This document shows positions 50,412 through 62,019 of a DNA stretch of 64,000 nucleotides, piece after piece; the stretch's first letter is position 1, and each line of letters opens with the position of its first letter. The notes beneath the pieces are model-generated. The model had not been told where the DNA came from. It made no database searches and saw only the letters and a program-made list of their open reading frames with translations. The position numbers and the translations under genes were made by a program. This DNA comes from Leuctra nigra. Its lineage: Eukaryota; Arthropoda; Insecta; Plecoptera; Leuctridae. Where the stretch lies: the NCBI GenBank assembly GCA_934045905.1, contig OW203768.1:9638316-9702315 (forward strand), read 5' to 3'.

Positions 50412-53400
50412 CTTGAACCTGCACTATATATTTAATCGACAAAACTGATAATGGAGGGAGTTGGAAGAAGAGAAACGACTGTCACGAGAGATGGAATATT
50501 ATCCACATAAAAGGTTCCATTTCTGTGGAAAAGAATGCGATTTTATGACCCTCAATCTGTCAAAAGTACACTTAAAGGTCTCAACCAATCGGTTTTACGT
50601 TACTTCAAAGTTTATACTCTGAATGTGGACTTTTGAAAATTAAAAACTGTAGTAATCAATAGATATCCCAAGAAATTGTATGCCATTATGTGAATTCTGT
50701 CCCATTCATTTGTGGTGCACTTGTATTCACTTGTATAGGCAAGGAGAAAATTCTTTAAAATTACGCTGTTTTAATTACCTAGTTTCATTTAAAAAACATT
50801 CATTCAAGTCTTAAACGCGGTCAAATGTTCCATAAATACCGAAACCAAATCGATCTAACTCATAACCGTGAAATTAAAAAATACTAAAATTTGCCGCATA
50901 ATAATAAAAATTTACATACAAAATTAGTTAATTAAAATCGTTAACAAGTTCATGAAAACGGCAAAAGAATGCGGTAACGAAATCGCCCACAGATAATGAA
51001 CCAGACTGTAATTGATATAATTAACAACAATTCATTCTAGTATAACATTGTCATTATATACCTATTAGTTTAAGCTTCCACCAATTATCTGCCTATAAAC
51101 ATCCATTCAGTCACACATAAACTTACTGACCTACGATTATTTAATCAACAAAATAATTATATATAACCAGTTCGTTGTCAGTGCTTTATTCTTTACAACC
51201 AGATTCACTTTTGACACCTCACATGCGTGATTGTGTAACATAAAAAAACTCTTCCACTGTCTACAAATTACTGAGCACAGATTTTAATAACTAAACCAAA
51301 TACAAATTGTGATGCTGTAATTGATTGTTCTGTATACTAATTGAAACCTGAGTGTATTGTTATTATTATAATTAAAATGGAACCTGTAATTATGAGCGTA
51401 CATATTTTGGCGATGAAGATTTCATCAGTCTAACTATAATTTATTATATTAAAATAGTAAATTATCTTTAACCATTCGTTTTGCACGTAAATTTTATAAC
51501 AATTCAATAAATTGATTAGCTACACTGCAACTTGATTTTTTTTATAAAGATTACACAATTGTATGTTCTAGGAATTTTATTCCAGTTGAGTGGGTCTTTG
51601 GCCCTACTGGGAATCGAACCTTAAGTATTCGTTTTTCAAACATAACGTTCCATTAAAAGTGATTGTATTGAATTCAATCAGTACCCAATTTCATGATTTA
51701 AAATACACCGTGTTAAGAAAACGTGGATCATATTGTATAATTTTAGAAATACTTTTCTTTTGTACGATGAATATAAAAAAATCTCAATAAATCACATGAT
51801 TACATTTATAGTAATTAAATTAATTGACTTAATCAAGCTGTAGGTATCAGTTATCACATAATATAATAGTAATTATTTTTAAAAAAAGTGTGAAATAGTA
51901 AACTATACATCTTCATAAAGACCAATTAAAAGTGTAATGAGTTATAATGCATTACCGCAATTACAGTTATTAATATGCGTGTAGGAATAAAAAAATGTTA
52001 TCAATATTATTATATAAATTTAAAAAAAAATGTGTATTTTACAATTAATTACCTATAGTTTACTGATTGCAATAAAAAAAACAATATGATCAAAGAAACA
52101 AGTTAGTAATTATTACGAATCCTCATTCACAACTAAAACTCATAAAATCTACAATATAATGACTTAATATTTTAAGTACATTATAATTCAAGTACTAATC
52201 ATTGACATAAATACACTAAAAGAAGATGTACACACATATTTAGTTAAAATAGTCCATTACACACTCCCGTATGCATTTACAAGAATACCCATCACATACA
52301 TCGTGACCCACTGTGCATGCATAGACCCTATAGCAGAATCGACTTTTTGTATCCACCTAAGAGAGTTTTTTTTTTGTATTTATTATTAATTTATTACACA
52401 ACTAAGGTATCACGAAGGTCACTCGTGAAACGAATACATGGAGTCACGCCTCTTGCGAGTCTCGTGGCGCAACCTATCTAGTCACAGTGACGTGTTAGCG
52501 AGGTTACAGGCTTTATCAACGCGCATACAGCTAGGTGAGCAGGGCAATAAGGTTGAGAATTGCGTGCGATGACATACGACTTTGACCCGTAGTGGTTTTT
52601 TACATATGGCTGTGAAAAATATGAAATTCCATGATTTCGTTTTTTTGGCTAAAATTGTTACCTATGTCTAAAAATTGGAATTACCATTTTTTTTAAACAA
52701 ATTTTGATATCATTCAAGACAGCGTTTGGTAGTATTTTTATAACACCAACATAGAACAGTGTTCAAATATATATTTTTTTAATGAAATAATACTGATTAT
52801 AGAATTTAATATTTTAAATTTTATTTGATGCACCATTTTTTACATTTTAAATTAATCATTTTCTGTTCAGTAACAGAATTCTGAAAACTAAAGTAGAAAA
52901 CGTCAGGTACTATTTATTAATTAAGATCAATTAGATATAAATTTCTTCCAAATTGTACATAAAACATTCATTTGACACGTATGAAACATTACAACTTATT
53001 CCCATCTCTAGAATCCTGCAGTGAATTACCACATTAGCTAATCAGTATTACCAACATAACAGCACAAGAGATTGATCACTTATTTATAAACAACCGATCA
53101 TTAATCTGATGACTCAATCATAATGTTCTATCGGCGCTCGCCATCAAAACCCAGCCGAAGCGAATGACAAATTTCATTGCTCCGAAAACAAACGGAAAAA
53201 AGCGTTTTGTGTCACGGGTCATAAACTTCGCAGGTGCTTCCATCATCGATCTAATCGACTTTGCCATTGAATAAATATAAGAACGTCATATAAATCACAA
53301 GCGACAGACCGCCTAGAGAGAAAAATCAGCCCGAAAAATCAGGAACCATGAGTCGGTGGACGCATTTTCCACTTGGTTTCACTTCAACGTTGGAAATGCA

Positions 53401-54157
53401 AATTAAATGACATTTGCGAAAGTAATCATTATGATTATAAAGACATTTGGGAAATGATGAGTTTTATGATTTCTTTGAAATGGATATTTTGCAGTCGTCT
53501 ATTGTTATTTTTATAATAAAATGGTACTTATTATTTTTTTGATGGGAAAAGACAAAGGCTGTCAAATGAAAATTGCTACTTGCTATGAGAGAAAAGGAAT
53601 AGAGCTTTGTGAATGCACTCGATTTCTTAGGGATTTTATTCTTTTTATGATTTTTGAGTTGTTGAAAGTCCGCGAAATCTATTCAATGGTTGAGCTTTAT
53701 GCATTTAAGTGAACTTTTGGCAACTAAAAAGATGATAAAAGTATAGGTTCAAAGTTATTTGAAGATATTTCGCCTGATGACTATTCCCTTTGAAGGGAGG
53801 CGACAGTATTTTTATAAGATTTTTCCCAAATCTTCTATAGATGATTCCTCCAATTCAAATCTAAAAAAAAATCTAAACAAATTCCGTGACAAAAATCGGA
53901 TTGCGGTTAAAAAACATTACCCAACAACTTGTAGGTCAAACAAAAAAAAATCACTTTCATTGACAAAATCACCAAATAATTATTACGCAAAAACCCTGTA
54001 AAAAGCCACAATAATCATTACCCAATACTCAACACAGCGAATTCAATAGTAATATATTATTAAATAAAAGTTTCACAATTGACAGTGAAAAGGCATGTAA
54101 TCTATTATTGTTGGGTGGACGTCCCGGCAGGTTGTCAGGAGGATTCATATCCTGCCT

Positions 54158-54193
54158 CCTTCCCTCCTTCCCTCCTTCCCTCCTTCCCTCCTT
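54158..54193. repeat. (TCCTTCCC)n pure pyrimidine microsatellite
   Basis: About 4.5 perfect 8-bp units, an uninterrupted polypyrimidine/polypurine mirror-type tract that could form a triplex. Confidence 0.9.
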
Positions 54194-56097
54194 CATCACG
54201 CAGCGCGACCGGATATCAAATGAGAAGTCATTGTCATTCTAGATTCACCCAACCGTTAAAATACGCAGGCAAACAGCAAGATGTTCTCACAAATGGTTTT
54301 GAATCATCGGTAACGAAATTATTCGCTGCTAGATTTTAACTTTGATGTACTTTTGGTCGAATGTAAATTAAGATGTTTATGGAGTTTGTTTTGGTTGGTG
54401 GGACTTGGTGAAGTGAACCTTAGCATAAAATAAGTATATTATTTTACAATATTTAAAAAAATATTAGTGCATCACATAAAATAAAATATACAAAAAATTA
54501 CCTGCGAATAAAAGGACATGCACTAATATTCTAATACACGTTTTAATATAAATACTTTTTTTAATCAATGAGATAAATGCAGATTTTGAGAAATTTAAAC
54601 GTCAAACAATATGTATAATTTGATCAAATTTTATTTGTTTTTAGTACACAAAATTTTAGATACACTCAAAAATAAGGCGATTTCAGAGTATAGAAGAAAT
54701 TTACAGAGTCGGAAGAAATATGAAAGAAAATGTTGTATTAATTTATTGGACAACAGGTCATTGGCTACACATAAAAAAATGCGATAGAATTTTCCGCAAC
54801 ATTTGCGCATGCGTCATGATCTCTGTGTGCGAATCATCATCAATCATCCATCATTAATCATCACCTCAACGGTCATTGTCACTTTTGTAATTAACATTCG
54901 GGAGGAGATTGAGAAACACATAAATTACGTCAGTATCAATAATGTTTACAACCTCCTTTATTTGTTTATTCATCCTCCGTCGAGTGCAATTTTTCTTAAA
55001 TGTAATTTTTTGTATAATTTTTAATAGATCGAGAGCCATGTAAAATAGTAGATTTCATTTTGAAAAATAAACATTCTCACTATAAATGGACGAACTGGTG
55101 AAAAATCATCTGGTGATTGATGTTAATCAATTATTATTCATTAATGATTGTTTAAACTACAACCGTCAATATGACTGATCGCTAACAATTTATCGATTTT
55201 ACAAAGTAAACTTGCATGATTTAAATGAAATGTTACACAATGAGACATAAACTAAGAGCAGAAATAATGTCGTGAAACAAAAGAGTCGGTCATTAACGTC
55301 TACTCTAGCAATAAAAGTGAGATCCAAGTCCGGAAGGGCGAGGGCGCATTGCATGATGGTTAAAACAGTCGCCTGCTGTCAGGAGCTGGACTGAAGTTTA
55401 TTACCTACAGGTAGGACCGAATTTCAAGTGGAACAATAAAAAATAAATAGTCGCATTATATACTGTTATGTTTATAGACGATTATTGAAAATATTACATT
55501 TCAAAGATCATTTGGTCACTTCTGGTATTGGAATTTATTCATTATATGAATCATAAAAACTTACCATGTTATGTCATCTATGCATATGTATCTAATAACA
55601 AAAAGTTATTAATTTTATATATGTGAAGGTCATTTATAACTAAATTTCAAGACCAATCGTAAAAAAAACTTGAAGCAAGTTCACAAAGATGCAACAATCA
55701 AGAGAATTTTAATAGCAGGCGTCACTGATTATTGTTGAATTGTAACAATTGTCAAATTAGAACTATGAAAGTGAAACAGTTGCGTTGGCCGAAAGTTTTC
55801 GGCGGAGAATCAATGTCTTGTAATACGTCAGTGTTTTTATGGTTGATTATTAGTGAGTCAAGGCAAACCAGTGAAGTCGTGGTTCAGTCAATGAGTAGAG
55901 ATGCAGGGAAGCAAATGCACGCTGGAGAGATGCATTAGTGAAATCGGATGATTGCAATCGAGGTGTAGTGATTGGGAATCTTCAGAACCTTTCTAGAGTC
56001 GATCAGTCGAACGTGAAATAGAATAGAGCATCGATGTTCAAAAATCAATAAGTTTTGATTTTTGAGAAAGGTTCATTTTAAATTTGTACTAGGAAAA

Positions 56098-56906
56098 CGC
56101 TCAGTGTAACGCGTTGGTGAGCGAGCACGGGGACATGCAAATTCTCGAACCGGAAATGCGTACACAAGCACAGAAAACATATACATCCATATTGAATTGA
56201 AATATGATAACTCAATCAACACAACATATTATTATGCTTTTCATTGAAACTTGAAAATAACATCTAAGCATCTAAGAACCCTGGTTAAAATAAAACAAAT
56301 CAGATTCAATCCAATTGGCACTGGAAAACATTCATTTTGATACTTCATTACTGATAGATATTAAAAATGTTAATAAGTTCATACGTTCTTAACTGATTGG
56401 GATGAAATTTTGTAAAATAAGAGACAATGTTGGTCTTAATGATCATGCAAAATATGAGTTTGATCTGAATTATCGAAGACCGTTTTCATTTTTCAGCCTA
56501 TCAGGAGATATTTATTTAAATTTTAACCAATTAATGGATTTCAAAAAAATTATGGTCTGCAAACAGAGAAGGTTGGTTTTACATGTGTGCAAAATTTCAG
56601 CTAGATCAAAGTAAAACTCTGACCTGTATAGCCAAAATATGAATTTGATCAGATTTATCGAATACCATTTTCATTTTTCAACCTATCAGGAGGTGTTTAT
56701 TTCAATTTTAACCAATGAATAGATTTTAAAAAAATTTGGGGCCTGCAAACAGATAAGGTTGTCTCTACATGTGTGCAAAATTTCAGATCGATCGAAGAAA
56801 AACTCTGACCTGTACAGCCTCACCCAACAGAAAAAAAAAAAAAAAAAAAAAAAACAGAGGTCCGTGCCAAATGAGCCGAAAGGAGACGCTCGCTACGCTC
56901 GCTCAA
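56098..56906 (+). mobile_element. Interspersed repeat with internal A-tract, copy 2
   Basis: Second copy of the family at 26,238-26,788. It is longer because a segment of about 175 bp is tandemly duplicated: each half runs from ATATGAGTTTGATC-like sequence through TACATGTGTGCAAAATTTCA (about 56,450-56,610 and 56,638-56,790). A run of 24 A lies at 56,831-56,854, before the same conserved tail ending CGCTCGCTCAA. Confidence 0.8.
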
Positions 56907-57915
56907 TCAATTTTTCAAAACATAATAATTATCTGGGTGCTCTTGTTTATAAAAAAGTTAACATTCAATTTGTTTATCCTGATGCCAATTTGTGTTTTTA
57001 CATTGTTATAAAAAACAAATGCATAACTTGTTTACCAAATTAAATGTACCTAGATATTTAAAAAACCGGAGAAATGGTTTCTGAAACATGGTATACAAAT
57101 TCAAATCGCAATAACAGGTATTCTAACCACGATTTCAAATATTATTTATTCACAAATATACCAAATCCCAGCATTTTAAACAACTAATAATTTAGTTCAA
57201 ACGTAACATATTTACACTATATTTTAAATACCAACAAATGGATAATCAATGATTCTAGAAAAGAAGATTATGTATGAAAAAATGCTCATTGATTTGTATT
57301 CTAAGCCATAAATCTTGTGTAATGCGTGCCTAATCACCTACGTTTATGATCGTTATGTCGTTAGGAGAATAAATGGCGTTGATAATAATATTACAAATGT
57401 TTATATAACATGACTGCTGCAGCATCGGTTTCTGTCCAACAATACGTAATGAACTAAACATTAACAACTATAATAAACAGTTAAACAATATAATATAAAC
57501 AAGCGTACAACCCTTACTTTGAGCTATTACTACTTATCAAAAAACATTTCAGATAAATTATTTATGGGGAGTAATGATTTCTATTTTTTTACAATCTATT
57601 ATAATGATTGAATCAAGACTAAAAAATTTTAAGGCATAACAGCTACACGTCAACGAAAATAAAACAAGAATTGAAGAATATGATAAGTGAAAACATAAAC
57701 TTGAAGAAATTCGGTAAAAAATGTTACGTTTGTTTCAAGACTTGATCCCCAAAAAAATTAATTGACAGTAAATTGTACGAGAAATAGAATTGTACAACAG
57801 AGTAACAGCTTTCTGATATGAAATCAACAGTTAACTCAATAATTACATATGTCAGTAAATTCTATCCAGTCAATCTACTGTCGAAGCAAACCAATCCATC
57901 TCGATGCAGACATAA

Positions 57916-58113
57916 ACAATAGTTTTTCCCCATCTACATACTACTACTACTTGCAATTCATCGCTGGAAGAAAACCACGCTTCCGACATCTCAAGAAGAA
58001 CGTTCTCCAGATCGCCTGGAGCAATCCAACTTGCGGCTGCCAAAGAACACATTCTCAACAACATTACTCGCGTGCAGGACGAAGAAAAAAAACAAGAGAT
58101 TCTATCTGCTTAG
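57916..58113 (+). pseudogene. Unidentified coding-like fragment
   Basis: A 65-codon open stretch between TAA (57,913) and TAG (58,111). Its second half has protein-like composition: SLEENHASDISRRTFSRSP, then GAIQLAAAKEHILNNI, then TRVQDEEKKQEILSA-stop. Base composition is clearly more GC-rich than its surroundings. There is no ATG at the start, so it would be a last exon or a fragment of a transposon gene. I do not recognise the family. It lies on the strand opposite to Dll. Confidence 0.35.
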
Positions 58114-58204
58114 TTGGCTCCTGGATATGAGATTCAAGCGACTCGATAGATAAAGAATGATAAAATATTGCATGGGAAACTGAAGGAGTTGCATTAGATG
58201 AACA

Positions 58205-58335
58205 GCCGTTATTGTGAAATTGTGAACTGAGAAAAATTGTGAATGTATAATTGTACAATTTTGAATTGTGCATTGTGAAATGTGAATTGTAAAATTGTGA
58301 ACGTGAATTATGAACGATTGTAAAATTGTAAATTA
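58205..58335. repeat. Degenerate ATTGTGAA-type short tandem repeat
   Basis: Many imperfect copies of AATTGTGAA / AATTGTAAA with a period near 9-10 bp, immediately downstream of the coding-like fragment at 57,916-58,113. Confidence 0.7.
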
Positions 58336-59476
58336 TTATATTTCGGACTGAAAATTGGTGAATTTGAGGTACAAATACGAAAAGAAACAATATAAACAAT
58401 TTTCGACCTAAAAAACTGTATTTTTGTATATTTTTGTGAAATAAATTAAGGACTCTAGGTATCAATTAACCTTTTTGAACAAGTAAGTTTACGATATATT
58501 CTTTTTAATACAGGTTGTCCTATACCAAAAGCAAAGTAAAAAAAATCTTATTCTTAGAAGCTTGACCAACTCAAATAAAATTAAACCAATCTTCAAACAC
58601 TTCGGTCTCCGATGTTTCACCAGCTGTTCTTCACCCCTTCACTATCAGCGCACACCACATTGCGCAACATTGAGCTGTCTGTCAAACTAGCAATTAGTGT
58701 TCCTATACTCGTCTTCACTCGCGCCCAGGTTGAACAATCATCAATTATAATGGAACAGAAGGAGATGAGTTTCCGAACAGAAGACGACACCGCGCAGTGA
58801 AACAGATCTCATTTCTGATGGGGTTTGAGTTGGATCTTGTTGAGTGAGGAAAGGGTTTCGTCGGGTTTTGAAGCGGTTAAAGACAGTCCACACAATATCT
58901 AATATTTCGCTTCTCATTTTGTTATTGTTAGATTATTACTGATTTTTTTAGTTGAACTAATTTTTAAATCTCGATTTGGAGAATTGAAATTTAGAACAAT
59001 TTTCTCGTCGATATTCTAAAAATTAGATGGATTTACATTTTAGACAAACGATTCATAACGATTCACTGGAATTCATAAATTTTTGACGTCTTTGTATCTA
59101 TTATTCGGATTTCAATGAAAATTCATTCAATATTCATATATATTTTATTCCTTTAGGTCATACTACACTTTTATTACATACTCATCTAAATTTTAAACAT
59201 AATTTTAAATATAGAATTTCCAATAAGTTAATTTAGTAGGAAGTTAAACAGGTTATTGATATTATAAACAAAAAAATATGAAAGGTAACTGAAACACGAC
59301 TGCATTCGACACCTGCACATTGCACTAGAATTGCAACTGCAGTGCAGATGCAAGTGCAATGCAGTTGCATTGTTTGACACCTCTGCATCTGCATGCGTCG
59401 TCCCTAATGAAGAGAAATAAGAGCAAAGCGAGGATTCAGGGCACGGGGGTCGAGTGTCCAAGCTACCCGACACTGA

Positions 59477-59494
59477 GGGGGGGGGGGGGGGGGG
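59477..59494 (+). repeat. Run of 18 G
   Basis: Uninterrupted poly-G. The length is probably variable or assembly-sensitive. The preceding 59,320-59,395 is built of alternating TGCA-rich inverted short repeats. Confidence 0.9.
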
Positions 59495-61007
59495 CTCTGA
59501 GGGGCAGTAATGGGGGGAATACGAGATACGAGGTTTACTGTTGCAACTGTGCTGGTTGGGGTTGTTGCAGCCAAAGGGGATTATTTCAAGAAAAAAGTTT
59601 ATTCGAATTTAATTTAAAAAAAAAGTCTTGAGAAATCGTACCTATATTGTTTTTATCACTTTTTTTTCTGATTTTTATGATATCGTCATACCATGTTACT
59701 AATTTTACTCGTGGTATTGGATAGAAAATGTTTATATTTGAATCATTTTTTTTAAATGTACCTACCTACAAACATGTTTATTAAAAAGAATGTAGCAATA
59801 TTATTTTAGAATATTATTAGACATCAAAGTTATTTCATTTCTCGAGCTGTTTGACCAAAATTTGATCAATATGTTTGATATTTTAATACCATTTAAAAAT
59901 TATGTGATATTGAGGATACTATCAATTTCAAAAGTATGCTCCACACTCGAAACAACAATTCACACTGACATTTTCAAACTAGCCATCTCAATATGAAACG
60001 CAAGCACACAAACACAATGTTCACATTAGCTCTGGATCGAACCATTTGTCGCCGTGCAAGCCGCCATAGACACGTTGTTAGCATGTCGTCCATTATTCAT
60101 GAGAATTGCCACCATTGCCTTCAGGTCCTCAGGAACAATAAAACCCCCAGATATATGTGTCCGATTAGACCACGTGTTTTTATACTTTTTATTATGTTAT
60201 CGATGATGGGAAGGACCCAAAGTTTCCACGCCCAAAAACCCATAGAAATGTACACGAATATTGATGATGCCAAGCAACCGTGAAAATGTCGGGGGGATAG
60301 AGAGATGGGTGGAGAAGAAAGGGGGGTTTGGTGGAAATTTTTGTTTTGTGTGTTGACAAATAAACGGAATTGGAGAGTGTCGATGTTATTAAAACAAATG
60401 ATTAGTAAATAGAAGAAAAGAGAGAACATATAAATAGTCAATCAATCATTATAAATTTATACAATTCTTTGACATTACGGCAATATTTGAAACAAAAAGA
60501 ATTGATTGAAGTTTATAACCCTAATATTTTTGACTGATTAATATAAAGGACAACACAATTTGGTCTAAAACCTGGTTTTTATTCGATATTTAGAGGGCAC
60601 AATGTATTCAATGATTTAAAAGGGTTGGATTGATTTAAAGTATGTATAATATCTACTTTGTATAAAATCTGTTTGAAACTGTAAAGTTAAATTAATGTCT
60701 TCATAATTTAATATTTGATACAGGTAATACTAATTGTTGTGACACATTTGAACAGCTTCACTAACACAGTGTTTTTATTACGATATCATTAATTACGTTG
60801 TTTTTATTGTTTCATATAAAAAAAACAGAACGCACAACACAACAGCTGAACAAATGAGGAATAGTAATTATTATCTGGTATATTAATTGCAGCCGCTTGC
60901 ACTTCTGTTTGCGCAACAGCAATGCAGAAGAAAAATCTTCTCGCGTTGCATCACATCTTCGTTGATGCAACTGCTGCAAATAAAACCAACTGACTGTGAC
61001 GTCACGG

Positions 61008-61085
61008 TGCATTCTCAAGGAGGGCCACAAGGGTTTATAGCAGGGCCAATCTTGTTTATATTTTTTATCAAGGAGAACTTCAGGG
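61008..61085 (+). mobile_element. Possible RT motif B relic
   Basis: The plus-strand frame reads GGPQGFIAGPILFIFFIKE, close to the G(V)PQGS-x-LGP-LLF-IYIND motif of LINE reverse transcriptases. No YADD follows. Likely a decayed fragment, but short enough to be chance. Confidence 0.35.
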
Positions 61086-61837
61086 GTTAATTATGGGGCC
61101 CATGTTGTTAATATTATTTACAGATTGTGGTGAATTGGACAAGATGTAGTAATTATTTTAAAGTACGAAATAATACATCAAGATAATAAATCAATTAAAT
61201 GAAGTAAAACACATGTTTTCTGGAACATACTTGATGCCAAATAATTTGTCTATGGAATCCAAGAAACCAATTTTTTGCAGGTCAACCTGATCAAGTAACA
61301 AAATGACGGACCTTCAGTGGACAATGTTACATAAAACTAACGGTTATTGGTCTCGAGGGATACGAACCCCGTCCTTTCAACAAGTACACTTCTACCGTTA
61401 CTAATTAGATTATAGATTGGGGTCATTTGAGTCTGAGATGAAAGAAGAGAAGAGAACCCCGCGCCCCTGCAGCCATCAAGCTACTTTATAATGAGACTGG
61501 CAAAGACAATTTATAAGCCCGAGAGTAAAACGACGCAAGTTGCAACAAACGGAGGAGGAAAAAAAGAGCAGATGTATGCATGCAATTGTACCGGCATCAA
61601 TCATAGGCGTGGGTTAAATCACTCGTTGCTTTAGGAATCAGAAGAGCGTGACTTGGTGAAAGAATGGAAATGGAAAAACTCGGCAATTAGACGATCTTTG
61701 AAGGAATAAAAAGAATGGTCTCTCAACAGATTTTACCAAAATAACTTAACAATTTCTTCAATTTGTGTTGTAGTATTTTTTCAACAATTAAGACAAACCC
61801 TGATAAATCAAAAGGTGCATGACTGTCATGGGGTTTC

Positions 61838-61970
61838 ATAAGAAAAATAGAATCCAAATAAAAATGCTCCATTTCTAGGGTAATGTCAGGTTTACCCTTC
61901 TTCAAAGACTTTTAAGAACTTTCCCATCATAAATGGAACGCATTTTGTAGATTCCATTCCCCTTCACTTA
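61838..61970. repeat. Inverted pair of recurrent module
   Basis: The plus copy contains AATAGAATCCAAATAAAAAT then GCTCCATTTCTAGGG. The minus copy contains GAATGGAATCTACAAAATGC then GTTCCATTTATGATGGG. About 50 bp separates the arms. Confidence 0.65.
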
Positions 61971-61986
61971 CTCATGATACTGATAG

Positions 61987-62019
61987 ATGATGATTTAGGT
62001 GAGACACCTAAAACGTCGC
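61987..62019 (+). other. Hammerhead-like / retroelement-tail hairpin motif
   Basis: ATGATGA, then a perfect 7-bp stem TTTAGGT / ACCTAAA with loop GAGAC, then ACGTCGC. The layout resembles CTGATGA-stem-GAAACGTC, which is seen in hammerhead ribozymes and at the ends of some retroelements. Two core positions differ, so activity is unlikely. Confidence 0.4.

Noticed and set aside
58064..58465. 133-codon minus-strand open frame
   Set aside because: Most of it translates the degenerate ATTGTGAA repeat.
61340..61430. tRNA-like B-box (GGGTTCGTATCCC) on the minus strand
   Set aside because: No full cloverleaf. Similar isolated B-box matches at about 313, 11,231, 35,541, 51,605 and 62,850 are probably SINE relics or chance.
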